A DNA stretch of 57,312 nt from Streptomyces sp. MBT65. Its GTDB lineage: Bacteria; Actinomycetota; Actinomycetes; Streptomycetales; Streptomycetaceae. The notes beneath the pieces were generated by a model. It had not been told where the DNA came from. It did no database searches and saw nothing but the letters and a program-made list of their open reading frames with translations. Made by a program: the position numbers and the translations under genes. This document shows, piece by piece, positions 8,222 through 15,833 of this stretch; positions within the stretch are counted from its first letter, which is position 1; the number at the start of each line of letters is the position of its first letter. The stretch is taken from the NCBI RefSeq assembly GCF_016612545.1, contig NZ_JAENRY010000079.1, positions 1-57,312 on the forward strand, read 5' to 3'.

Positions 8222-8222
8222 C

Positions 8223-8264
8223 GATTCGCACCTGCGACCCCTTGCGTCGGCGACGCGTTAGGAG
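8223..8264. repeat. Degenerate copy of the tRNA-Arg 3' half (possible old att site)
   Basis: 8223-8238 matches 10776-10791 of the tRNA in 15 of 16 bases (GATTCG-ACCTGCGAC), and TTAGGAG at 8258-8264 matches the anticodon-loop block at 10799-10805, with extra bases between the two blocks. It is a direct repeat with the tRNA and abuts the breakpoint of the truncated serine integrase. The two copies bracket the excisionase-integrase cassette. Confidence 0.5.
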
Positions 8265-8369
8265 CCCCTTAGACCTGACATAGGCCAATGTATATCTGGG
8301 TCGAGGGCTATACGTGCGTGAGACGTCGTGAACTGGCCAGCCTTAACGCGATATTTGCAGGCCAGGAGA

Positions 8370-8395
8370 GCGTCACCTGCTGGCAGGTGTGACGC
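8370..8395. repeat. Inverted repeat GCGTCACCTGC
   Basis: Left arm 8370-8380 and right arm 8383-8395 pair with a 2-base bulge in the right arm. It lies in the 293-bp stretch between the serine-integrase remnant and the excisionase-like gene, which otherwise shows no convincing gene. Operator or terminator; undecided. Confidence 0.45.
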
Positions 8396-8468
8396 GGCTC
8401 ATAGCAACCTGTACGGGGCAATCTGCATCGTCAGCAGTTACATCCATGCCGGAGCGAGGTAGAAGAGG

Positions 8469-8504
8469 GGCCCGGACGTGCACAAACGACGCAACGTCCG
8501 GGCC
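8469..8504 (-). terminator. Hairpin terminator downstream of the excisionase-like gene
   Basis: Perfect 11-bp GC-rich stem (GGCCCGGACGT with its inverse) around a 14-nt loop, 10 bp beyond the excisionase stop. Confidence 0.65.
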
Positions 8505-8514
8505 GGATAGGTGG

Positions 8515-8757
8515 CTACACATCCAGGGTGATCCCCAGTGCCTTCCACAAGCTCGCCGTCGACACCTTCTGCGTCTGACCCAGCGGAATCGTCTGCGCCG
8601 GGAACGCGCCGTCCCTGATCAACTCGTACGCCTTGTCCGAACCGATCCCCAACGCGCGAGCCGCCGTCACCACGCTCACCGCAGCCGGCAGGGACCTCAC
8701 TTCCTCGACGGACATCCCGCCGCGGCGCCCCTCGGAACGAGTGCGCTGCACGGTCAT
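8515..8757 (-). CDS. Excisionase-like helix-turn-helix protein
   Basis: About 80 aa. The core VTAARALGIGSDKAYELIRDGAFPAQTIPLG resembles the winged-helix MerR/Xis fold used by actinobacterial excisionases and recombination directionality factors, including the typical small 'wing' before VSTASLWKALG. The start is uncertain: ATG 8757 is given, TTG 8772 and ATG 8715 are in frame. It is divergent from the integrase gene with a 143-bp shared upstream region, the usual arrangement for xis/int control. Confidence 0.65.
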   Translation of the reverse strand: MTVQRTRSEGRRGGMSVEEVRSLPAAVSVVTAARALGIGSDKAYELIRDGAFPAQTIPLGQTQKVSTASLWKALGITLDV

Positions 8758-8900
8758 CGCAGATGAGGACAAAGGTGGTCACATCCCTCTTCCCCGCGCC
8801 ACCTGGCAGGAAGCATACGGCGCCCAAGGAAGCGTCACCTTCGCTACAGCATGATCAGGACGCGTAAGGAATAACCCAGCACATTCAGGGGGAATCCCAC

Positions 8901-10664
8901 GTGTTCGACGGCAGCGTCTACAAGCGATGCAAGTGCACCGAGCCCAAGCTCGACGACACCGGCCAGCCGATCCCCGACGCCTCCGGCCGGCCCAAGACGC
9001 GTGAACTCGGCTCAAGCTGCCCTCTGCTGAAGAAGCGCGAACACGGAACCTGGTACTACTACGTCAAACTCCCCGACGGCGTCGGCGGACAGCGCCGACG
9101 CCCCCGCAAGGGCGGCTTCCTGACCCAGACGAAAGCTAAGGAAGAGGCGCAGAAGCTGTGGGACGAGGCCCAAGGCGGCGTCAACGTCGAGTCCAAAGAG
9201 ACCGTCGCCCAGTACCTCAACCGCTGGCACGACAAGCGCGTCGACCTCAAGCGCAGCACCCGCAGCGACTACCGCGACTTCATCGACCGCATCCTCATAC
9301 CCGCACTCGGCCACCTCTCCATGCGCGAGCTCCGGGACCGCCACATCCAGGAGATGTTCAAGCAGATCTGGGCCTTCAACAAGATCAAGGAAGCCAACCG
9401 CATCGCCGCCCAGCAGGCCAAGGCCGCCTGCGACGCCGCCCACCAGGCCTGGAGGAAAGCCCCAACCCCCCGACCTCCGGAGCTTCGCCAGACCTGGCAC
9501 CAGGCCCGTGAAGCCCTCAAGGAGGCCCGCACCAAGCCCCGCCAGGACACTGGCCCCGGCAGGCAGAAGAAGTACCTCGACTGCCTCTCCGCCGCGCTCT
9601 CCGACGCCGTCACCGAGAAGCTGATCACCCAGAACTGGGCCAAGCTCGTCACCATTCCGAAGTACGAGCGCCCTGAGGCGCTCGTCTGGACCGAAGAGCG
9701 CGTGGCCCGCTGGCGTGAAACCGGCGAGAAGCCCAGCCCCGTCATGGTCTGGACCCCCGAGCAGACCGGTGAATTCCTCGACGCAGCCGTCGAACAAGGC
9801 CTGTACATCATGTGGCACCTCATGGCCTTCCGTGCACCACGCCGCGGCGAAGCAACAGGCCTTCCCTGGTCCGAACTTGATATGACCAAAGGCGTCGCGC
9901 ACATCAGCGAACAGATCGTCACCGACTCCACCAACGCCGTCTGGGAAGACACCCCCAAGAGCAGCAGCGGCCGCCGCGCCGTCGCCCTGGACTACGCGAC
10001 CTTTGCCCTCCTGACCGCCTGGCGGGACGTCCAGAAGGCCCAGCGCGCCGAATGGGAGAGCAAGCACCAGCAGTGGCTGGACGCCACCCCACAAGAGCGG
10101 CAGGGGCAGGCGCTGAAGGCGTACGACCATCCCTACGTCGACTCCGGCAAGGTCTTCACCCTGCCCGACGGCCGCCCTCATCACCCCAAGAACGTCTCCC
10201 AGGCCTTCGACCGGTTCATCAAGCGACTCGGCTTCCCGCCCATCAGGCTCCACGACCTGCGCCACTGCGCGGCCTCCCTGAGCCTCGCCGCCGGCCTCTC
10301 CATGAAGGCCATCCAGGTCCTGCTCGGCCACAGCAGCTACCAGCTCACCGCCGACACCTACACCAGCCTGATGCCCCAGTTCGAGCAGGCCGCAGCCGAC
10401 GCCCCCCTCGACCTCGTGCCCCGCCGCAACGGCATCAACAAGCCTGACGACACGCAGCAGTCCGCCACCGAGACTGACGCCGAGCCTCCCGCCGCAGCCG
10501 CCCCCGCCGCAGTGGGGGAGAGCCAGCCGTCGCAGATCGCCGATGAGCCGTACGAAGAGGAGCGGCAGACTGCTGACGAGCCCCAGGCCCAGCCCTCCCG
10601 CAGCAGAGGACATCTGCGGCTGGTGTCCTCTGTCCCCCGCGACGGGGCCCCGGACGCCGCCTGA
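8901..10664 (+). CDS. int: Tyrosine recombinase (phage integrase)
   Basis: 587 aa. It catalyses site-specific integration and excision. Catalytic residues are visible: Arg at 314/315 (PRRGEATGL), H451-x2-R454 (HDLRH), H477 (LLGHSS) and the nucleophile Y487 (ADTYTSL). The N-terminal part has a Cys-containing lead (RCKC...SSCP) and an arm-binding domain, then a core-binding domain of unusual length with an Ala/Arg/Gln-rich helical insertion (about 165-225). A 100-residue acidic tail follows the active site. GTG at 8901 has AGGGGGA upstream. The tRNA-Arg-like sequence just downstream is the expected target. It resembles pSAM2-like actinobacterial integrases. Confidence 0.95.
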   Translation: MFDGSVYKRCKCTEPKLDDTGQPIPDASGRPKTRELGSSCPLLKKREHGTWYYYVKLPDGVGGQRRRPRKGGFLTQTKAKEEAQKLWDEAQGGVNVESKETVAQYLNRWHDKRVDLKRSTRSDYRDFIDRILIPALGHLSMRELRDRHIQEMFKQIWAFNKIKEANRIAAQQAKAACDAAHQAWRKAPTPRPPELRQTWHQAREALKEARTKPRQDTGPGRQKKYLDCLSAALSDAVTEKLITQNWAKLVTIPKYERPEALVWTEERVARWRETGEKPSPVMVWTPEQTGEFLDAAVEQGLYIMWHLMAFRAPRRGEATGLPWSELDMTKGVAHISEQIVTDSTNAVWEDTPKSSSGRRAVALDYATFALLTAWRDVQKAQRAEWESKHQQWLDATPQERQGQALKAYDHPYVDSGKVFTLPDGRPHHPKNVSQAFDRFIKRLGFPPIRLHDLRHCAASLSLAAGLSMKAIQVLLGHSSYQLTADTYTSLMPQFEQAAADAPLDLVPRRNGINKPDDTQQSATETDAEPPAAAAPAAVGESQPSQIADEPYEEERQTADEPQAQPSRSRGHLRLVSSVPRDGAPDAA

Positions 10665-10700
10665 TCGCACCTTGTCCCCCGCGTGTCCCCCGGAGCACGA

Positions 10701-10736
10701 AACAGCCCCCTCGGAGATCACTCCGAGGGGGCTGTT
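10701..10736. terminator. Bidirectional terminator between int and tRNA
   Basis: Perfect 16-bp stem (10701-10716 with 10721-10736) with an ATCA loop, flanked by A and T at its ends. It ends int transcription on the plus strand and could also end tRNA transcription on the minus strand. Confidence 0.88.
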
Positions 10737-10760
10737 CGATGCATTATGCCTGGTCAGGCA

Positions 10761-10836
10761 TGGTGCCCCCGGCAGGATTCGAACCTGCGACACCCGCTTT
10801 AGGAGAGCCGCGCTCTATCCCCTGAGCTACGAGGGC
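10761..10836 (-). tRNA. tRNA-Arg (anticodon CCT), with an anticodon-stem mismatch
   Basis: 76 nt with encoded CCA. It folds as a 7-bp acceptor stem (one G-U), D-arm GCTC/GAGC, anticodon loop CTCCTAA, variable loop GTGTC, T-arm GCAGG/CCTGC with loop TTCGAAT, and discriminator A. The anticodon stem CGGCT/AGCGG contains a G28-G42 mismatch. That suggests a chimera of two tRNA halves joined at the anticodon loop, where such integrases often cross over. It is therefore either a poorly functional tRNA or only the recombination core. Confidence 0.85.
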
Positions 10837-11234
10837 GGGGGGATCACTTGGATCCGGCGTCTACCCTAGCGGATACGGGCTCCCACACGGCAAGGTTCCC
10901 GTTTTCCCAGGTCAGAGGATGTTCGAGAAGCACGGGGCGAGGCCCGAAGGCAGTACCTGTTCTTACCGTGTCTTGCCCTACCGTTCCCCGTCCGTCTCAT
11001 TCCTTCTGTCCCCCGCTTGTCCCCCGGAGACCGCCCGGGCCCCCGCGCAAGGCTCATCACGAGGTACGAAGCATCGTCGCTCCAGGTCGGGCCCCATCCC
11101 GATTCCTGTGACAACGGCTCAGGGTTCGCGGTCTGCTCTGCCTGACGACGGCGACGGTGCGCTTTGCCGTACGCTCCTCCTTCAGCGATCTTGGTTCGGT
11201 CCGGTGCAGACGCCGCCATGTCGCCGGGTAGCTC
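10837..11234. other. Non-coding stretch beyond the tRNA
   Basis: About 400 bp without a convincing gene. It contains the far-side arm-type repeats (11007-11026). A 117-codon frame on the minus strand (10866-11219) has neither a plausible ribosome-binding site nor protein-like composition. No terminator could be assigned for the operon ending at 11235. Confidence 0.5.
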
Positions 11235-11729
11235 TCAGCCGTGCTCGGGCTCCAACGCTGTCCGACCTCGCAGGTCCGTTCGCGTCCGCGAGATCTTGTT
11301 GATCAGTCGCTCGGCTTCGTCGGTGGGCTGGTCAAGGTCGACTTGGCCGTGGTCGGTGGCCTCGTTGCCGGAGGCGAAGAGCGGGACTGGGGATATGTAG
11401 TCGACCACGGCCTGGCGGGTTGCCGGTTCGATGCGACGGACGAGGACAGCGATGCGTAGCGAGAAGAGGTGCGCGCCGTCGTGGCACCCCGCCCAGCCTG
11501 CGCAGATGCGTCGGGTGTCGCTGTCGGCGTCGGTCTGGTGGCATTGGAACAGTCCGGTGGGCTGGTGGGCGGTGGGGGCGTCGTAGCGCCGCAGCTTCTC
11601 GTACTCTTCGTGCGCCCAGATTCCCGAGGGCACGTCGCGCCAGTACGGGCAGCTGTCACATGGGCGCGGCGCCGGCGGGCGGAGTGACGAGGCCACGGAC
11701 TCGTTGGTGACGGTGTCCTGGTCGTTCAC
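11235..11729 (-). CDS. DUF6283 family protein
   Basis: 164 aa from GTG 11729 with AGGA upstream; the start overlaps the previous stop. The signature PRPCDSCPYWRDVPSGIW (C24, C27), then EEYEKLRRYDAPT, GLFQCHQ and ICAGWAGCHDG, matches DUF6283, a small cysteine-containing family frequent in Streptomyces phages and plasmids. The conserved Cys/His residues suggest metal binding; function is unknown. Last gene of the operon from the promoter at 14239-14266. Confidence 0.8.
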   Translation of the reverse strand: MNDQDTVTNESVASSLRPPAPRPCDSCPYWRDVPSGIWAHEEYEKLRRYDAPTAHQPTGLFQCHQTDADSDTRRICAGWAGCHDGAHLFSLRIAVLVRRIEPATRQAVVDYISPVPLFASGNEATDHGQVDLDQPTDEAERLINKISRTRTDLRGRTALEPEHG

Positions 11730-12196
11730 TTTCCTGCCCTCTTCCTGCGGCGCTCCAGCATTCGCGCCTTGATCTGGAATTGTGTCGGCTCGGTGTACGC
11801 GTGTTGTCCCCATGCGGAGGACTGGTTGCCGTGCTTGCGGGGCAGGCCACAGTAGCGGCAGCCCATCGGGTCAGCGTCCGGGAGTACCGGGTCGGTGCCA
11901 AGGGGGCGCAGGGTGGAGGAGGAGCCGTCTGCGTGTCGGATGACGAGCTCCCCGTATTCGACGGTGACCGTCGCGTTCTTGCTGAGGCCGCGGATGGTGA
12001 GCGCAACGGCCAGCCACCTGGGCCATGGGCCTTCGGCGTTGTGGACGCCGTAGGAGGTGGAGTACGTCTCGTCGAACTCGTCGGTGTCGGTGGGGACCAG
12101 GGCCTCGGCCTCGGCCCGTAGTTCTTCTGACGTGCGGCCGTCGGGCGGTGGAGGGAACATCTCCGTGATGACGGCCGTGCTGATTGCGTTGGTCAT
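11726..12196 (-). CDS. Hypothetical protein with a zinc-knuckle motif (156 aa)
   Basis: ATG at 12196 overlaps the previous stop (ATGA), and its own stop overlaps the next start, so the three genes are translationally coupled. The middle (LAVALTIRGLSKNATVTVEY) is beta-rich. Near the C-terminus, CRYCGLPRKH followed by a His could bind zinc. The tail is basic (RMLERRRKRAGK), so nucleic-acid binding is possible. Family not recognised. Confidence 0.65.
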   Translation of the reverse strand: MTNAISTAVITEMFPPPPDGRTSEELRAEAEALVPTDTDEFDETYSTSYGVHNAEGPWPRWLAVALTIRGLSKNATVTVEYGELVIRHADGSSSTLRPLGTDPVLPDADPMGCRYCGLPRKHGNQSSAWGQHAYTEPTQFQIKARMLERRRKRAGK

Positions 12197-12660
12197 GCGT
12201 TCAGCGCCTTCGCGCTGCAGTCCTCGCAGTGCTCGGAGCACAGCATCGCTTCGCTTTGTGCCTGGCCTTTGCCGCAGGTCCGGCAGTTCGCCCACGCTCG
12301 CGCTGTGAACGTCACCTGGTCTGAGCCGCATTCGGTGCAGTGGACTCCGTGTACGCGGGGCAGCCTTCCGTTGGGGTTGGGCTCGCAGGCGGCGTAGCCC
12401 TGGAGCTGGACGTGTCCGCTGGCCATGTCTATCTCGGGTATGTCCGCGCGCTGTTGGTTGATGAAGAGCCACACCTGATGGCCGACCGTGCGGTTCGAGG
12501 TCAGTGGGTGGGCTTCGGCCTCGGTTATCCAGCAGCGGCCCTTCGGCTTGCGTCCGATGCCGTCCTCGGCTGCCTCGTAGTAGGTGACCTGCCATACCGC
12601 GAGCATGTCGTCCGACAGGCCTGGTCGCATTGCCGTTGTGCGCGGGGGCGTTGCTGCCAT
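12193..12660 (-). CDS. Hypothetical zinc-ribbon protein (155 aa)
   Basis: ATG 12660 is chosen; further upstream the frame only shadows the protease gene. After a beta-rich N-terminal half (MLAVWQVTYYEAAEDGIG), the C-terminal 60 residues carry several CxxC pairs (HCTECG, NCRTCG, LCSEHCEDC), as in rubredoxin-like zinc ribbons. Possibly DNA- or RNA-binding. Not assigned to a family. Confidence 0.65.
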   Translation of the reverse strand: MAATPPRTTAMRPGLSDDMLAVWQVTYYEAAEDGIGRKPKGRCWITEAEAHPLTSNRTVGHQVWLFINQQRADIPEIDMASGHVQLQGYAACEPNPNGRLPRVHGVHCTECGSDQVTFTARAWANCRTCGKGQAQSEAMLCSEHCEDCSAKALNA

Positions 12661-12692
12661 GGGGAGAGTTCGTCCTTGTCGCGGGGTGGGGG

Positions 12693-13733
12693 TCAGGGCA
12701 GGGTCATGCGCTGGGTTGTGGGATTCCAGCGGCATTCGCGGTAAAGCCGGTTGAAGTCGTGCATGGCGCCCGGGTCGTCGGCGTTGCAGGGCTCGTAGCC
12801 GTCTGGGGTGGGGCGGCAGTAGTAGCCGTATTCGGTGCATTCGGGCTCGCCGGGGAGTTCGCCGGTCCAGACGGTGTTGCAGGTGTTGCCGGGGTGGCAG
12901 TGGGCGCGCTGGAAGCCGGTGATGGCGCAGCGTGCGATGTCGCAGCGGTCGGCGTGCAAGGTGCCTGGTGGGGCGGAGCAATCTGGGCAGTGGTCTGTGG
13001 GCGCCGGGGTGAGGTGGAGTCGCGGGTCGACGGCGCTGGTGGGGGTGGAGAGTCGGCCGAGCCAGAGAGTGCGGAGGGCGTTGTTGAGGTCGCGGCTGGG
13101 GGTGATGGTGTGGAGGTTCAGGGCGCGGTGAATGAGTTCGTGCAGGAGTGTGGGCGGGAGTTGTGTTGTGGCCCAGTGCAAGGTGAGCCCGCGAGTTGGG
13201 TGGTTGTGGGTCCAGGTGGTGCGCATGCGGGTGGAGAAGGTGACCGGTATGGAACTGTTTGGTGTGTATCTAGTGATCTGTGGATAGTTGAGTTTCAGCC
13301 ATTCACCACCGGTTTCGGCGTAGAAGTTGATGATATTTCGTCTGGCTTCATCCAGTTTCAGCGTTGTGCTGCGGCGGATGTGGAGCCAACCGCCGGTAGG
13401 GGTGCTCCGGTACTGGATGAGCGGCTCGTCCTGGTCGTCATCGGGGACGATGTGCAGGCGGTGCGGTCGGCCGAGAACGTCGAATCCCGCGCCGCGGATG
13501 AGTTCCCTTCGAGGGTTGTCGGGTGTGGTCTCGGCGAGGCGTGAGAGCTGGCGGTAGATCCATGAACGGCGTCGTTCGACGAGGGCGGCGGCGTCGGTGT
13601 CGGTGGTGGAGTGCGGGCCGCGGACGATGATGCTGCCGCCCCTGGTGACGGTGACGGTCAGCGTGGTTCTGTTGCTGGTGCGAACGGTGACGTCGATGGT
13701 GCCGACGCGTATGGTGCGGTCGCTGGTGGGCAT
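12693..13733 (-). CDS. M48/YgjP-like metallopeptidase with Cys-rich tail
   Basis: 346 aa. The N-terminus (IDVTVRTSNRTTLTVTVTRG to RRRSWIYRQLSRL) matches the start of the YgjP/DUF45 family. The zinc-binding HELIH at 198-202 with H208 is the catalytic motif of this SprT/M48-like group. The last 110 residues add a Cys/His-rich segment (HCPDCSAPPGTLHADRCDI) of a type seen in many Streptomyces phage proteins, probably a second zinc site. Likely a cytoplasmic protease for protein remodelling; substrate unknown. Confidence 0.78.
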   Translation of the reverse strand: MPTSDRTIRVGTIDVTVRTSNRTTLTVTVTRGGSIIVRGPHSTTDTDAAALVERRRSWIYRQLSRLAETTPDNPRRELIRGAGFDVLGRPHRLHIVPDDDQDEPLIQYRSTPTGGWLHIRRSTTLKLDEARRNIINFYAETGGEWLKLNYPQITRYTPNSSIPVTFSTRMRTTWTHNHPTRGLTLHWATTQLPPTLLHELIHRALNLHTITPSRDLNNALRTLWLGRLSTPTSAVDPRLHLTPAPTDHCPDCSAPPGTLHADRCDIARCAITGFQRAHCHPGNTCNTVWTGELPGEPECTEYGYYCRPTPDGYEPCNADDPGAMHDFNRLYRECRWNPTTQRMTLP

Positions 13734-13788
13734 GGTCGTGAGTCCTTGAGACGTGCAGGTTTGGCTGGCTGGCGGGGTTCTGGTGCGG

Positions 13789-14121
13789 CTAGTGCTGGTC
13801 GCAGACCCAGGTCTGTGGGATGCCGTGGACGGGAAGGTCGAGGACGTGTCGGCGGGTGCGGGTGCAGAGCTGGCAGGCGAGGTCGAAGGCGCGCAGCATG
13901 CGCAGTGGGCGTATCGGCTCGTCGTCGCGAAGCGTGATCGGCGAATCGTGGCCTTCGAGGTCGAGGAGCCATAGCGGCTGGAGGTGACGCTGCTTCGCGC
14001 GGATGGTCAGCGGGCTGTCGTTGCCGATGAGGGCGAAGGTGTCGCCTTCTTCCAGGGCTGTGGCGGGGACGGTCGGGGTCTGTTCGACGGTGACGATGAA
14101 GCCGTTCGACGTGGTGGTGAT
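13789..14121 (-). CDS. Hypothetical protein (110 aa) with apparent non-canonical ATC start
   Basis: An open frame of protein-like composition runs from about 14121 to the TAG at 13789-13791 but has no ATG, GTG or TTG at a suitable place. AAGGA lies 6 bases before an ATC codon at 14119-14121, the best-placed start candidate. The predicted protein is beta-rich (FIVTVEQTPTVPATALEEGD), then helical with a Cys pair (CQLCTRTRRHVLDLPVHGI). It is the first gene after the promoter at 14239-14266. A base error creating a hidden start is the alternative. Family not recognised. Confidence 0.55.
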   Translation of the reverse strand: MTTTSNGFIVTVEQTPTVPATALEEGDTFALIGNDSPLTIRAKQRHLQPLWLLDLEGHDSPITLRDDEPIRPLRMLRAFDLACQLCTRTRRHVLDLPVHGIPQTWVCDQH

Positions 14122-14160
14122 GACGGTTCCTTGATTTCGGCGGGTGGGGCAGGCGCGGGT

Positions 14161-14227
14161 GGAGGGGGGCGCCCGCGCCGGCGGCGCCTTCTATCGGCGG
14201 TCGCGCAGGCGTGGGGCGCCCCCCTCC
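14161..14227 (-). promoter_or_regulatory. GC-rich hairpin in the P3 leader
   Basis: A perfect 14-bp inverted repeat (14161-14174 with 14214-14227) lies between the -10 of P3 and the first gene. It would form in the leader RNA and could act as an attenuator or stability element. The enclosed 39 bp are also GC-rich. Confidence 0.6.
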
Positions 14228-14238
14228 TCGTTAAGTTA

Positions 14239-14284
14239 ATTCTACTATGCATGAAGGGGGCGTCAAACCCGTTCATGCAGGTCA
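14239..14284 (-). promoter_or_regulatory. Early promoter P3 with upstream TGACCTG box
   Basis: Minus-strand -35 TTGACG (14266-14261), 16-bp spacer, -10 TAGAAT (14244-14239). The box TGACCTG (14284-14278) ends 11 bp upstream of the -35. Drives 14121 to 11235. Confidence 0.87.
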
Positions 14285-14305
14285 CAGAGGGGATGCGGCT
14301 TCCGG

Positions 14306-15121
14306 TCAGACCGTCGCGCTGTCCGGATACCGCTCGAGGGTGGCGAGCATCAGAGCGAGCCCTCGGGCGACCTTGCGGACTTCGCTGCTGTACAGAACGA
14401 GCTCGACGGCCTGCCCGTCAGTGCCGACATGAAGGCGGTCGCTGTACTGGGCCCGCAGCGACTTCGCCTCGTAGTGCCCTGGCCTGGCACGTGCCCAGTC
14501 CTCGGCGCCGTGGAAGCGCCCCTTCTGAAACCAACTGCGATCCATGGCCGCCTCGACGAACGTGCCCCAAGCGCGGCCCGGTACGCGTGCGGCTTCGACC
14601 CTCGCGGTCGCCCCCTCGTTGTCGACCACGATGTACCAGCGGCCGAGCACCTCGCTGTCGAAGCTGAGGATGTTCCCGTAGCGGGCCTGCAGTGCGGGCC
14701 ACACCATCTGGATCAGCTCCACCGCCCGGTCGACGGCAGCGGTCTGCGCCCTCTTGTGCGAGGCGACCGCCGCCTCCCACGGCTCTCGGTCGGTGGTGAA
14801 GCCGTCCTGCTGCTCGTAGTTGGCCACCCTGGTCCGTGCGCCCTTGTCGATGAGCGCGTATCCGAGGTCCTCGGCGTAGCCGGGAGTCATCTCGGTGATC
14901 AGTTCGCGGCCGTCGTGAACGGCGTGCAGACGGAGGAAGCGCACGTAATCCTGCTCGTCGGGCATGGAGTCGACGATGTGCGGGTTGCGCTGGGCGAATT
15001 CGGTGGGGATCAGCTCGTCCCCTTCGGTGCGTACGGTCCAGGCGCCGCTGGTCGTGACGGCCTGCGAGAGATGCTTGGAGACTTTCGGGTACCAGGTGGC
15101 CTTGCGGCGGTTGATCTTCAT
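14306..15121 (-). CDS. Hypothetical protein (271 aa)
   Basis: ATG 15121. A basic N-terminus (MKINRRKATWYPKV) is followed by mixed alpha/beta sequence. The middle (LIQMVWPALQARYGNILSFD) and the C-terminal half (VRKVARGLALMLATLERYP) are helical. No Cys cluster, membrane segment or known motif. Last gene of the operon from the promoter at 18644-18671. Confidence 0.65.
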   Translation of the reverse strand: MKINRRKATWYPKVSKHLSQAVTTSGAWTVRTEGDELIPTEFAQRNPHIVDSMPDEQDYVRFLRLHAVHDGRELITEMTPGYAEDLGYALIDKGARTRVANYEQQDGFTTDREPWEAAVASHKRAQTAAVDRAVELIQMVWPALQARYGNILSFDSEVLGRWYIVVDNEGATARVEAARVPGRAWGTFVEAAMDRSWFQKGRFHGAEDWARARPGHYEAKSLRAQYSDRLHVGTDGQAVELVLYSSEVRKVARGLALMLATLERYPDSATV

Positions 15122-15137
15122 GGGTGTCTTGTGCCGT

Positions 15138-15740
15138 TCAGGAAGCGGTGGTGTTGGCAGCGTTGGCGAGGACTTCGGTGCCGGACACGGTGCGGAGCAC
15201 GTTCACGAAGGTGCTGGCGGTCAGGTCGGACAGGTCGAGGTGGGCGATGCGGATGCCGCCTTCGTCGTCGGCGCGGAGGGTGGCCCTGCCGCCGGGCCAG
15301 CGCAGATCTGCGACGCCGGGCACGGACCCGTAGGCCACCTGCGCCTCGGCGCCGGCCAGTTGCTCGGCCATGGTCATGAACGCCTTGAGCGCACTGAGCG
15401 TACGGTCGGTGCGCACGCTGAGGTCGGCGAGGAGCCTGGTCCACGCGGGCAGGCCCGTGGTGAGGATGGCATCGGCGACGACCTGCGGATCCCCGATCGT
15501 GCCGATCACTTCGTGGCGCTGGTCGCCGCGGCGGGGCCAGACGAAGGCGTGCGTATGAGACAGGGAGACCTTGACGGCGCCGGACGCGCGTACGGGCGTC
15601 GGGGTGGCAACTTCCAGTGACATGGCGGGGCCGTTGAGGAGTGCGAGGTCGCTGTGCCCGCAGCTGTCTGCTGTCCAGTCGGGTCCCAGCAGGGCAGCCA
15701 GGATGCGGGCGTAGTCGAGCGCGGAGCGAGCAGTGCGCAT
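15138..15740 (-). CDS. Hypothetical protein (200 aa)
   Basis: ATG 15740 preceded by AAGGA. The N-terminal arrangement (helix, then ALLGPDW, then a beta-rich stretch with VSLSHTHAFVWPRRGDQ) resembles the start of the 264-aa protein at 21636-22430 (AALGPEW...), so the two may be distant relatives. No catalytic motif seen. Downstream of the second ParB-like gene in the same operon. Confidence 0.65.
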   Translation of the reverse strand: MRTARSALDYARILAALLGPDWTADSCGHSDLALLNGPAMSLEVATPTPVRASGAVKVSLSHTHAFVWPRRGDQRHEVIGTIGDPQVVADAILTTGLPAWTRLLADLSVRTDRTLSALKAFMTMAEQLAGAEAQVAYGSVPGVADLRWPGGRATLRADDEGGIRIAHLDLSDLTASTFVNVLRTVSGTEVLANAANTTAS

Positions 15741-15833
15741 GGAGCGGTTCCTTCGAAGAGGCGGGAAGCGAGTGATTGCGGGCTGGAGGCCAGCGGGAGG
15801 CCCGAAGAGGAGCGGGCCTCCCGCCGAGGGAGG

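Larger units (their letters stand above)
10631..11026. other. attP: Putative attP: tRNA core flanked by integrase arm-type repeats
   Basis: TGTCCCCCG occurs as same-strand direct repeats at 10631, 10673 and 10684 on the integrase side and at 11007 and 11018 on the far side. The paired copies share the same 11-bp period. Between them lies the tRNA-Arg-like gene (10761-10836). Directly repeated arm sites at about 100-250 bp on both sides of a tRNA core are typical of attP for tyrosine integrases of this group. Having both arms implies an uninterrupted attP; a prophage would have them split between attL and attR. Confidence 0.65.

Noticed and set aside
9012..10793. 593-codon minus-strand frame
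   Set aside because: Antisense to the integrase gene, whose catalytic residues are all in place.
10866..11219. 117-codon minus-strand frame next to the tRNA
   Set aside because: No ribosome-binding site, low-complexity Arg/Gly/Ser composition, and it overlaps the arm-type repeats.
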